Positions 12,901-24,900 of a DNA stretch of 64,000 nt are shown in pieces. The translations under genes were made by a program, and so were the position numbers. This DNA is from Tachypleus tridentatus. Taxonomy: Eukaryota; Arthropoda; Merostomata; Xiphosura; Limulidae. The notes under the pieces are model-generated. The model saw only the letters and a program-made list of their open reading frames with translations, had not been told where the DNA came from and searched no databases. Position 1 is the first letter of the stretch; every line of letters starts with the position of its first letter. Location of the stretch: positions 140,174,127-140,238,126 of the forward strand of contig NC_134833.1 in the NCBI RefSeq assembly GCF_004210375.1. Reading direction: 5' to 3'.

Positions 12901-15900
12901 GGATATTGTAACAATCTATATTTGTATTTAGTAGATGTGATACGATGTGGGATGTTATAACAATCCATATTTGTATTTAGTAGATGTGATATAATGTGAG
13001 ATATTATAACAATCTATACTTGTATTTAGTAGATGTAATACGATGTGAGATATTATAACAATCCATATTTGTATTTAGTAGATGTGATACGATGTGGGAT
13101 ATTGTAACAATCTATACTTGTATTTAGTAGATGTGATACAATGTGAGATATTATAACAATCTGTACTTGTATTTAGTAGATGTGATACGATGTGGGATAT
13201 TATAACTATCTATATTTGTATTTAGTAGATGTGATACGATGTGGGATATTGTAACAATCTATATTTGTATTTAGTAGATGTGATACGATGTGGGATATTA
13301 TAACAATCTATATTTGTATTTAGTAGATGTAATACGATGTGGGATATTGTAACAATCTGTACTTGTATTTAGTAGATGTGATACGATGTGAGATATTATA
13401 ACAATCTGTACTTGTATTTAGTAGATGTGATACGATGTGGGATATTGTAACAATCTATACTTGTATTTAGTAGATGTAATACGATGTGGAATATTGTGAC
13501 AATTTATATTTGTATTTAGTAGATGTGATATAATGTGAGATATTGTGACAATCTATACTTGTATTTAGTAGATGTAATACGATGTGGGATATTGTGACAA
13601 TCTATATTTGTATTTAGTAGATGTGATATAATGTGAGATATTATAACAATCTATACTTGTATTTAGTAGATGTAATACGATGTGAGATATTATAACAATC
13701 TGTACTTGTATTTAGTAGATGTGATACGATGTGGGATATTGTAACAATCTATACTTGTATTTAGTAGATGTGATACAATGTGAGATATTATAACAATCTG
13801 TACTTGTATTTAGCAGATGTGATACGATGTGGGATATTATAACAATCCATATTTGTATTTAGTAGATGTGATACGATGTGGGATATTATAACAATCTATA
13901 TTTGTATTTAGTAGGTGTGATACGATGTGAGATATTGTAACAATCTATACTTGTATTTAGTAGATGTGATACGATGTGAGATATTGTAACAATCTATACT
14001 TGTATTTAGTAGATGTGATACGATGTGAGATATTGTAACAATCTGTACTTGTATTTAGTAGATGTGATACGATGTGAAATATTGTAACAATCTGTACTTG
14101 TATTTAGTAGATGTGATACGATGTGAGATATTGTAACAATCTGTACTTGTATTTAGTAGATGTGATACGATGTGAGATATTGTGACAATGTATACTTGTA
14201 TTTAGTAGATGTGATACGATGTGGGATATTGTAACAATCTATATTTGTATTTAGTAGATGTGATACGATGTGAGATATTATAACAATCTGTACTTGTATT
14301 TAGTAGATGTGATACGATGTGGGATATTGTGACAATCTATATTTGTATTTAGTAGATGTGATACGATGTGAGATATTATAACAATCTGTACTTGTATTTA
14401 GTAGATGTGATACGATGTGGGATATTGTGACAATCTATACTTGTATTTAGTAGATGTGATACGATGTGGGATATTGTAACAATCTATATTTGTATTTAGT
14501 AGATGTGATATAATGTGAGATATTATAACAATCTATACTTGTATTTAGTAGATGTAATACGATGTGAGATATTATAACAATCTGTACTTGTATTTAGTAG
14601 ATGTGATACGATGTGGGATATTGTAACAATCTATACTTGTATTTAGTAGATGTGATACGATGTGGGATGTTATAACAATCCATATTTGTATTTAGTAGAT
14701 GTGATATAATGTGAGATATTATAACAATCTATACTTGTATTTAGTAGATGTAATACGATGTGAGATATTATAACAATCTATACTTGTATTTAGTAGATGT
14801 GATACGATGTGGGATATTGTAACAATCTATACTTGTATTTAGTAGATGTGATACAATGTGAATTATTATAACAATCTGTACTTGTATTTAGTAGATGTGA
14901 TACGATGTGGGATATTATAACAATCTATATTTGTATTTAGTAGATGTGATACGATGTGGGATATTGTAACAATCTATATTTGTATTTAGTAGATGTGATA
15001 CGATGTGGGATATTATAACAATCTGTACTTGTATTTAGTAGATGTGATACGATGTCGGATATTGTAACAATCTATACTTGTATTTAGTAGATGTGATACG
15101 ATGTGGGATATTATAACAATCTATATTTGTATTTAGTAGATGTAATACGATGTGGGATATTGTAACAATCTGTACTTGTATTTAGTAGATGTGATACGAT
15201 GTGGGATATTGTAACAATCTATACTTGTATTTAGTAGATGTGATACGATGTGGGATATTATAACAATCTGTACTTGTATTTAGTAGATGTGATACGATGT
15301 GGGATATTGTAACAATCTATATTTGTGTTTAGTAGATGTGATACGATGTGGGATATTATAACAATCTGTACTTGTATTTAGTAGATATAATACGATGTGG
15401 GATATTGTAACAATCTATATTTGTGTTTAGTAGATGTGATACGATGTGGGATATTATAACAATCTGTACTTGTATTTAGTAGATGTGATACGATGTGGGA
15501 TATTGTAACAATCTATATTTGTATTTAGTAGATGTGATACGATGTGGGATATTGTAACAATCTATACTTGTATTTAGTAGATGTGATACGATGTGTGATA
15601 TTATAACAATCTGTATTTGTATTTAGTAGATGTGATATGATGTGGGATATTGTAACAATGTATATTTGTATTTAGTTGATGTCGTAATCTCAACCATTGT
15701 TATCTTATGAATATTTTGATATATTCTTATCAAATTCTACAATAATACTTTTTTTAAGGATTTCCATGTATGAAGCTGCCTTGATGATTATGATGACACG
15801 TCATTTCCGCCCTAGTACTCGCTTCCGGTGCGCCTTTCGTAGAATTTTGTTGGAAGTAAGATTCTTTCTTTCAAGACTGGTTGTATTTATTCGTTCACAT

Positions 15901-18900
15901 TATCTGATTTTTGATAATATGTATTATATATTAAAATACATTTTTCGAATATCACATTCATCATTATTATACAGTTAATTTCTGTGGAAAGAAAAATGTT
16001 TTTAATAATATTCCAAGCAGTTATTACAGTTCTGATTGACTTTTTGTCAATCCACGTATTAGATTGGTGCATTAACACTTTTACGGTTGAGTACATTGTA
16101 ATAAAACGATTGTGAACATGGAAGTCAGCAAGTTGCATGACAAAAAAATGTGAATATAACGTTTAGTTAGAACAGAATGTATTAATCAGATTTTGACATT
16201 GTTTAGCGTTACACCGATATAGTGTAATACTATCGGAAATTAAGCGCTTTTAGGAAGGATATGTAACAACTTTTTCAGAGGCAAAATATTCACGTAATCA
16301 GATCGGGTTCAAATCGTAAATTTAGCATTTCTAAAACGAGAATATCCCTTGTACTTAATGGCATTGGAAAACAAAGGAGCGTGGATCAACTTTGGGTACC
16401 AGGACTGCCCAAAAAAAGAAAATGAAACAGGTTAGCAAACACTAGAAGTGGTTAGCAAAGAGCAGCGTCCTTGTAATAAATGAGAATCCATGAACATAAA
16501 TGTTAATAACAAAATCTGTCCACGTTATCTGGACAATAGAATCAAGGATCGTCTGTGAACGGGACCAACATGCTATGGTTTTACCAAGGTAAGACTTCCA
16601 GTGATACCTTCAGTTCAACCATCACATACTTCAAGCACTCGGAGAGTTAAATAGATAATCATCTATTCTATGCAGTGGGAAATTATATTCTTCATACTAT
16701 GACTGTATTAGAAAAAGCAAGTAAGGAGGATTGTGCACTATAGCCTTGACAAACTTACGACGGAGCCTCCTGTAATGGAAACTACGCTCCGTGGCTATTG
16801 TCGTCGTGCACGATCGCCAAATAATGTATGAACAGACGTGGCGACATAGAAGGTAATGGCGTGGTGAGGCTCTAAATTTGTTTTAACATAACGAACTCAA
16901 CCCTTTGTACCACTGTGTCTGCTTCACCTTTTGTTGTTTTACTCCCACACAGAAAACGTATTTTATATTTGTGCTATTTTATGTCTGTATAAGCAGAGTC
17001 GAATTGGAGATGAAAAACGACCCGAAAACATTATTTTTGTACCAAGATTTTGAGGATGATGCATGAGAAAGACAAACGTTAGAGTGGTGCTTTACGTAAT
17101 GCTTCATATTTTATAACATGTACTAGTTTTATTTATACATTTCACAAATAAAAGTACATTATGCACAATCTTACAATTGTAACCTATCGTTTGTTACAAT
17201 TATTAGCAATTTCAGTAAAAGTACTGACCCATGTGATCACAAAATTACATGACATAAAACGAATATATACAAAAAGAACTTCAGAAGAGTATGAACTTAT
17301 CTGACTTTCGCTCCTATCCACTGAAAGCCATAAACAGAAAAACTGAGATCCGGTTAAAGTTCCAGTTAAATGCTTTAAGGTATGTCTGTGGACTTAAAAC
17401 GCTAAAAACCGGATTTTGATACCCGTGGTGGGCAGAGCACAGATAGCTCCTTGTGTAACTTTGTGCTTAATTCAAAACAACAACAATTTGCTTTCACTCT
17501 TTCTTTATAGTGCCCCGCTAGTACGGCGGTAAGTCTACGGATTTACAACGGTAAAGTCAGGGGGTTCTATTCCCCGCGGGGGGGGGGCTCAGTTGATAGT
17601 CCAATGTTGCTTTGCTATTAAAAAAATTCATAAATGCTTTAAAAAATCTCTTTTTTTTACGTTGACTGTCAGTCTATTTTAACCCCGTGTAAAATATTTC
17701 ACTGAATTCGGTTTAAATATCCAAGTTAAGATAAAATGTAATACAATCGATAAAAAAATGTTCCGAGTTCTATTAAAATATTATGAGTTAAGACAAATGT
17801 GATACGTCAAATTACAACGCGAAAAAATCAGTTAAAATGTCAGAAGTTAGTTAAACTGCTATTTGTTTGATTAGATCATGACAATTTCAGTTAAAATGTT
17901 GGAGAACATTATATATGTTCTCCAGTTATAAAAAGTTAACTGACTTCCTTTTTTGTTTGAAACTTCGTAGCAACGACGAATTAAACAGGAGTCAACAAAA
18001 CTGGTTTCCCAGTCATCTGTAGACTTCACCCACTTTCTTCGGGCCCAGAGGAGTATCAGGTAAGGTGGTTTGTCATGACATTGATAGATCTAACTCACTT
18101 TCTTCGGGCCCAGAGGAGTATCAGGTAAGGTGGTTTGTCATGACATTGATAGATCTAACTCACTTTCTTTGGGCCTACTGTTAAATTAACTAGTCAAGTT
18201 ATTATTAGACACTATTCAGTTTTTACAGAATCAGGTAAGTGGGATAGTGCGGTCACTGGTGAATTCAACTCAGTTTCTGCAGTTACAAAGGGGTAACAAG
18301 TAATTGAATCAAAAAGTACATCTTTGTGTTTCACTGACCCAAGAGATTATCTTTATTGTTGTCAAATGAGGCTTGAAGTTATCTTACCTCACGAGGTGTT
18401 ACAAACGCCACAGGTCACAGCATTTTTGTAATATTAACAAGTTCAGAATATTCAGGTTTAGTACTAAAACACTGTAAACTGTATTTAATGTTGTATGTTT
18501 AATGTTTTATGAGACTAAACGCCTCGAGTTTACATTTTTCAAAGTCTATAAACAAACCTTCGTCAGACTTCAAAAATGGATGTAAATTGTAATACCAAGA
18601 TCAACACTTACAACTGGGTTTCAAAATTCATAAGGTATCAAAAATATATACCAGCTGATTTAAAGTGTTAAAAACAGGCCGTTAATTATTCTCAAAGTTC
18701 TAGCGTCTAACAGTGAACGTGTCAATCTGTCTCTGTAATTAAAAGAACAATGCGCGTCATTCAGTTTGTGCGTTGTAGCTCACATGGAAACCCTATATTC
18801 TTTTACGTTTATACCAGTGCAAAAATGAATGACTTTAAGGTGCTTTGCTCCGTCTACTTAAAGACAACAACTTTATTAACATAAACAAACCTGAAAAGAA

Positions 18901-21900
18901 ACACATTAAGTTATTTATTTACCTATTCTCGGTTTATAAGTAACGCAATACCATTTTATCTCAAAAGAAAATCCAACAAAAGCCTGAGAGTCGGCAGTTA
19001 TGACTAATATTTAAATATGCTTCGAACGCAATTTCAGCCCGACCTTCCAAAGGGCCAATATTCCGAAAATTGAACTTAAATCAATTACACATGTCGGTCT
19101 AATGTTCATTCAGCTTGTTATCAAGCAGGTGGCAACACTACTTACGTAGGGATGACTGGGATTTTATGAGATATTTTAAATATCTCCTCAAGAGGTCATC
19201 AGAACCTTACAGTACTCTACAGTGTTTCCTCTTATAACAATATCTTTGTAATGACTGAGGCACAAGTTCTGATAATGCATGTAAATATCATAGCAAAAAG
19301 TTTGAATTTCTTCTTATTAGATAATAACTCAAAAACCAAAACAAGGTGTCAGCCATTTTCACTAAGGTAATATAATTCTCCTGTAAGCTATGTTATCGTT
19401 ACCCCTTGAAGTTAGCTTTCTTACATCCACTTGGTGTTACATTAAAAAACTTGCGTTCAGGGCGAAACAGGAATTAGCAGTCAATAACAGATAAACAATA
19501 AACAGCATATACAGTATTGCAAGTCACTGCTACTACTATAAGTAAGATTTATCAACATTCGGCAATCTGACTTAAATCAGTAATTAAACACAAAACGAAA
19601 CTATTAATAAATATCAGAGTTTGAACCTAACTGTATTTAAAAGTTGGTTTTAAATAAAACCTTCCTATTTCCGTTCAAACATTGAAGTAAAACAACAAAT
19701 AAATAAAACTTTCAAAAATAAAGTAAATATAGTAATGAGTAACATCAATATTTCAAAAACAATGTAAATATTTTTGTCATTCCAACTTAATAACACAGAC
19801 AAGAATTAACATGAAGCAATATATATAATTATTCAATCACAATGTAATTCATGTTTTCCTGTTTTTGTCTGTTAACATTCTACTACACTGTGCGATTGTG
19901 GTATTAAACAGGAATGATGAAAATGTCATCCTTACTGTATTGTTAACATCGATTTTAAAAGATTGATGTCAGCCATCCTTACATTTAATTTCATTTTTCG
20001 AAACGTTTTTCTTTACTTGTATTACACGAACAGTATCATGTGTATAATGTTAACAGCTGGGATATAAGCTGATAACTTGTAGAGGTATATTTGTAATCAC
20101 TCGAGAGACCCATGTTATTGTTACTTGTAATTAAAACTTTGTAACATTTTGAAGAGTTATCAAAATAATATAAACAGGATGAAGAAGTTGAATAAAAATT
20201 AGAATAATAAAACAAACACCAATTCGAGTGGTGGGAAACGTTCCGAACCGTCTTACGTGAAGCATAACTCTACCAGTTATATATAACCCACAGCAGTTAG
20301 TCTTAACAGATACCTGCCACTCCTCAAAAGCAGGAACAAATTTACAAACAGTTTTGCATCATATGATTGAGCCCTCCAGTGGCACAGCGGTATGTCTGCG
20401 GGCTCACACTGCTAGAAACCGGGTTTCGATATCCGTGTTGGGTAGAGCACAGATAGCCCATTGTGTAGCTTTGTGCTTAATTACAAATAATCAATCGAAC
20501 GGTTGAATATTGCCAGAAATATGGAATTAAAATAATGGTTTCAAAACCCGATCTCGTATTATTCTCGAAATCGATAAAAACACATAAACATCCACCAGAA
20601 TTACACTTACATGGATCACTACCAGAAAATAGCATTAAAATCTCTAGTCATTATATAAGTACAGTAACTGAATATGTCTGCTCGGCATGTTAACAAACTA
20701 CAAAGAATACAGAACTCAGTAACCACCACACATACACAAACATACAAATCATCGATGACAGACTCCTAGATTGCTGGTTCAGGTATTTTGATAAAAAACT
20801 TCTATAAAAATGATATATGAACCGATATAGTTCGTTATATCGTACTTCATGTTGATAGCACTAAATATATCTTTCCATACTCAATATATACCGTTACAAA
20901 AAGTAGCACCCTCCCCCCACAGTGGTATGACATTATGTTTGCGGACTTAAGTGCTAAAAACCGGTTTTTCGATACCCGTGGTTAGCAAAGCACAGATAGC
21001 CCATTGTGTAGCTTTTTGCTTAATTATAAAACAAACAAACATTTATAAAAGTCCATACACTAGACAATAAAACATCTAAGATGCAGTGAAAAGTGTATTC
21101 ATGTCGAATACGCGTCTGATAACGTAATATAGTGAAAAAAGTGATTTGTCAAAGGAACTGTTTGTTGGTGTAGGACCATTACGTAACCAAATAAAGAAAA
21201 ATGGTAAGAAAGCACTGAATGCTATAAGTTTAACATTCGTGGACGTGGCCCTAATGAGGAGAAAAGAATTAGTGCAATGAAATTAACGTTTGAGCCCTGG
21301 TCTCGTGAAATAATCGTACAGCATTTAACAGTTAACATACAAGTTGCAAATGAGGGAGGAAAAGGCCTAACACCTGATACGAACGAACAGTGGCCCAGCC
21401 AGACGTACAGTCCTGCCACTACCTCATTCACATTGCGCGAAAGAAAATAATTACACATTTCAGATAATATACAAATGCAATTTAGAATCATATACGCACA
21501 AGAAATGTTGATGCCATAATTTTTAAAAAATTGCTATTTTATAAAGAACTTTATACAGAGTTCGATTAAAATAAAATCTCAGGATCCTAATCAAAGATGG
21601 CGATTATCCGGAGAGACAAGGTGCTTATATATATATAAAAATGTCGTCTGGAGAGAGATATTTCTGTATAGTAATTCCATATTTTTACACTTCTTCACTT
21701 TAAACCTAATTACAACAACTCCATGTTCTCCTTAGTACGTTTCTGCTTCATTTTGTTCAGGTCCAACTACATAATACAATAACTACGTTATTTCAAGGAT
21801 TTATATATATATATACATATATATTTATTTTATAGATACAGAATATATCAAAAACAAATAATGTGTAAGTAAGGGTGATGTCATGGCAGGACAAGGACAC

Positions 21901-24900
21901 TCGAGCAGTTCTATAAAAGCTTGAACACGCAGTTAGAAATAATTAGACGAGTATATCGTGTGCTGATGAGTTTGCAACATGGAAACGACAAAGTAAAGGA
22001 AACATAGGACCTAGGCTTCTATTCAGTTCTAGAAGCAAAAACCTGGTATGGACATATTGCAAGTAAATGGTGAGAAACATACCTAATAAATATACCTTTA
22101 TACTGTCCAGATGCAGAACATAAAGACATGGTTACTAAGTCATCATTATTGGTACTTTTTAACATTAAAGATTTAACTGTAAACAAAAATTGCAGCTGTA
22201 AATTATACACAAGTGAAATTCTGCACGAGGCTCATGGACATCATGACTCCTTGATTTCTTGTGTAAAATGTTGTGGCCCTGGGTCAAGTTAAAGCAAACT
22301 ACAACAACATACCTGTGATCAGAGTGTGAGTACTTTGTAGAGAGATGCACGAAGACTTAGGATTGGTTTGGTTTGTTTTGAATTTCGCGCAAAGCGACAC
22401 GAGGGCTATCTGCACTAGCCGTCCCTAATTTAGCAGTGTAAGACTAGAGGGAAGGCAGCTCGTATCACCACCCACCGCCGACTCTTGGGATACTCTTTTA
22501 CCAACGAATAGTGGGATTGACCGTCACATTACAACGCCCCCACGGCTGAAAGGGCGAGCATGTTGAGCATGACGGGAATTCGAACCCTCGACTCTTAGAT
22601 TAGGAGTAGAGTGCCTTAACCACTTGGCCATACCAGGCCGAAGACTTAGGTTCTGTACCAACAGTTCTAATAAAAGAAACAACATATTGTAAAAACTTTA
22701 TTCGTACCCCAAATTTATAGGAAACAAGCATACGAAGTATGGGCTTCAACAAGAGTCGTTTGTAAAATGTTATTTACAATCCATGGGATTACAAGTTCAG
22801 AAAAAGGGAATGTATGAGTCCATGCAAGAAAATTCGTTGTCAGTTAATCCAGGTGGAACAATAACTTGTGACACCTTTCTCGTAATTAAAAGTCCTTTTC
22901 CAACACATCGGTCACATTTGAAAGAGTTTAATCAGAAATGGTAACTAAGATGTTATAAAAAAAAATTGAAGACGGACAACTTAACTTAAAATTTAGAGAA
23001 TTAGGGATTTTTATTTGCAAATACAGTTGACTATGTTCTATTCAGGCGTAAAACATGTAAACCTTTGTATGAAAAAGTGCAGATGATAATATATATCGAG
23101 GAGTACGTACAGGATCAGGTTAATAGGTTCAGAACATTTTACGTGGAACGATGCACAGAATTGTTTATGGAAGAAGTAATGATCGTTTAGTTCTAAGTAG
23201 AATGTTCAGAACCTTCCTGGTGTAATGGTTCTTTAAGTTTTATTCAATCTAACAATGTGTAATGATGAATATTTAGGCACCAGTAATTATGTATTTTGAA
23301 AGTTTGTTTATATGTATATATTATTTATTTTCCTACACATACACAACAGTGTTTAAGTGGGAACAATCTTACACTGGAGTTACGTACAACTAAATTCTTT
23401 ACATGCACATTGACTACTAAATAATAATCGACAAGTATTTGCAAAACATGAACCCATCTTCATTATCCATATCAAATTGTTTATTCATGTCAATTATCTT
23501 TTGTTTTATTGTCGTGTATGTGTGTGTTTTTATTTCACTTTCTTGTATCTGTAGCTTCCGTCAACAGGCAGTTGTCTTTTTCTTATATCCCAATTTAAGT
23601 TCAAGGAAGAGATTTATTTCACTCGGTGGACCGACAAGAAAATGTCCCGAGCACACGTGCGCTTTTCCTGGTAATATTTTCCTGTTTATTGCTTTCATCC
23701 ATTCGAGCATATCTGCTTCTTCTGACAGCATGGCATGAAATTTATAAGGGATTTAACAGGCACATTCTTCGTGCACTTCTCTGTGAATATCGTCTGTAGG
23801 TTCTTTCAATAAATTTAGTTTTAGGATATTATTTGAGGAACCACTGACGGCACATGCGATCCTTCTGCCTCCTTTTTTTATATCTTTTCATTATCGGTTG
23901 CCTATTTTTAAAGTAAAAAACAAATTGTGAAATGTAAACAAAGGATTGATATTGTTATAATTAGAGATGTGAGTTTCCTTTCCCTATCGTTATGGTGGAT
24001 AAACCATGTTCCTGGTTAACGGCAGCATACGTGAATTTCAGGTTAATTTTACACAACCCTGTAAATATATGTGGTATTTCACATAATAAAGCTACATATG
24101 TGAATAAATATATGTCTTTGTGCCTTGGTTCATTTAGTAGGCCCGGCATGGTCCAGCGTGTTAAGGCGTGCGACTCGTAATCTGAGGGTCCCGGGTTCGC
24201 CTCCCGGTCGCGCCAAACATGCTCGCCCTTTCAGCCGTGGGGGCGTTATAATGTGACGGTTAATCCCACTATTCGTTGGCATAGTCCAGCGTGTTAAGGC
24301 GTGCGACTCCTAATCTGAGGGTCCCGGGTTCGCCTCCCGGTCGCGCCAAACATGCTCGCCCTTTCAGCCGTGGGGGCGTTATAATGTGACGGTTAATCCC
24401 ACTATTCGTTGGCATAGTCCAGCGTGTTAAGGCGTGCGACTCCCAATCTGAGGGTCCCGGTTCGCCTCCCGGTCGCGCCAAACATGCTCGCCCTTTCAGC
24501 CGTGGGGCGTTATAATGTGACGGTTAATCCCACTATTCGTTGGCATAGTCCAGCGTGTTAAGGCGTGCGACTCGTAATCTGAGGGTCCCGGGTTCGCCTC
24601 CCGGTCGCGCCAAACATGCTCGCCCTTTCAGCCGTGGGGGCGTTATAATGTGACGGTTAATCCCACTATTCGTTGGCATAGTCCAGCGTGTTAAGGCGTG
24701 CGACCTCTAATCTGAGGGTCCCGGGTTCGCCTCCCGGTCGCGCCAAACATGCTCGCCCTTTCAGCCGTGGGGGCGTTATAATGTGACGGTTAATCCCACT
24801 ATTCGTTGGCATAGTCCAGCGTGTTAAGGCGTGCGACTCCTAATCTGAGGGTCCCGGTTCGCCTCCCGGTCGCGCCAAACATGCTCGCCCTTTCAGCCGT

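Noticed and set aside
5389..15682. CRISPR array
   Set aside because: Repeats are directly adjacent with no unique spacers, the unit is 49 bp throughout, and the setting is an animal intron.
16200..16900. Old Tc1-like transposase
   Set aside because: The stretch is less AT-rich, but no frame gave recognisable helix-turn-helix or DDE motifs.
23439..23738. 99-codon + strand frame
   Set aside because: It is the antisense of the THAP remnant; the - strand reading has the recognisable domain.
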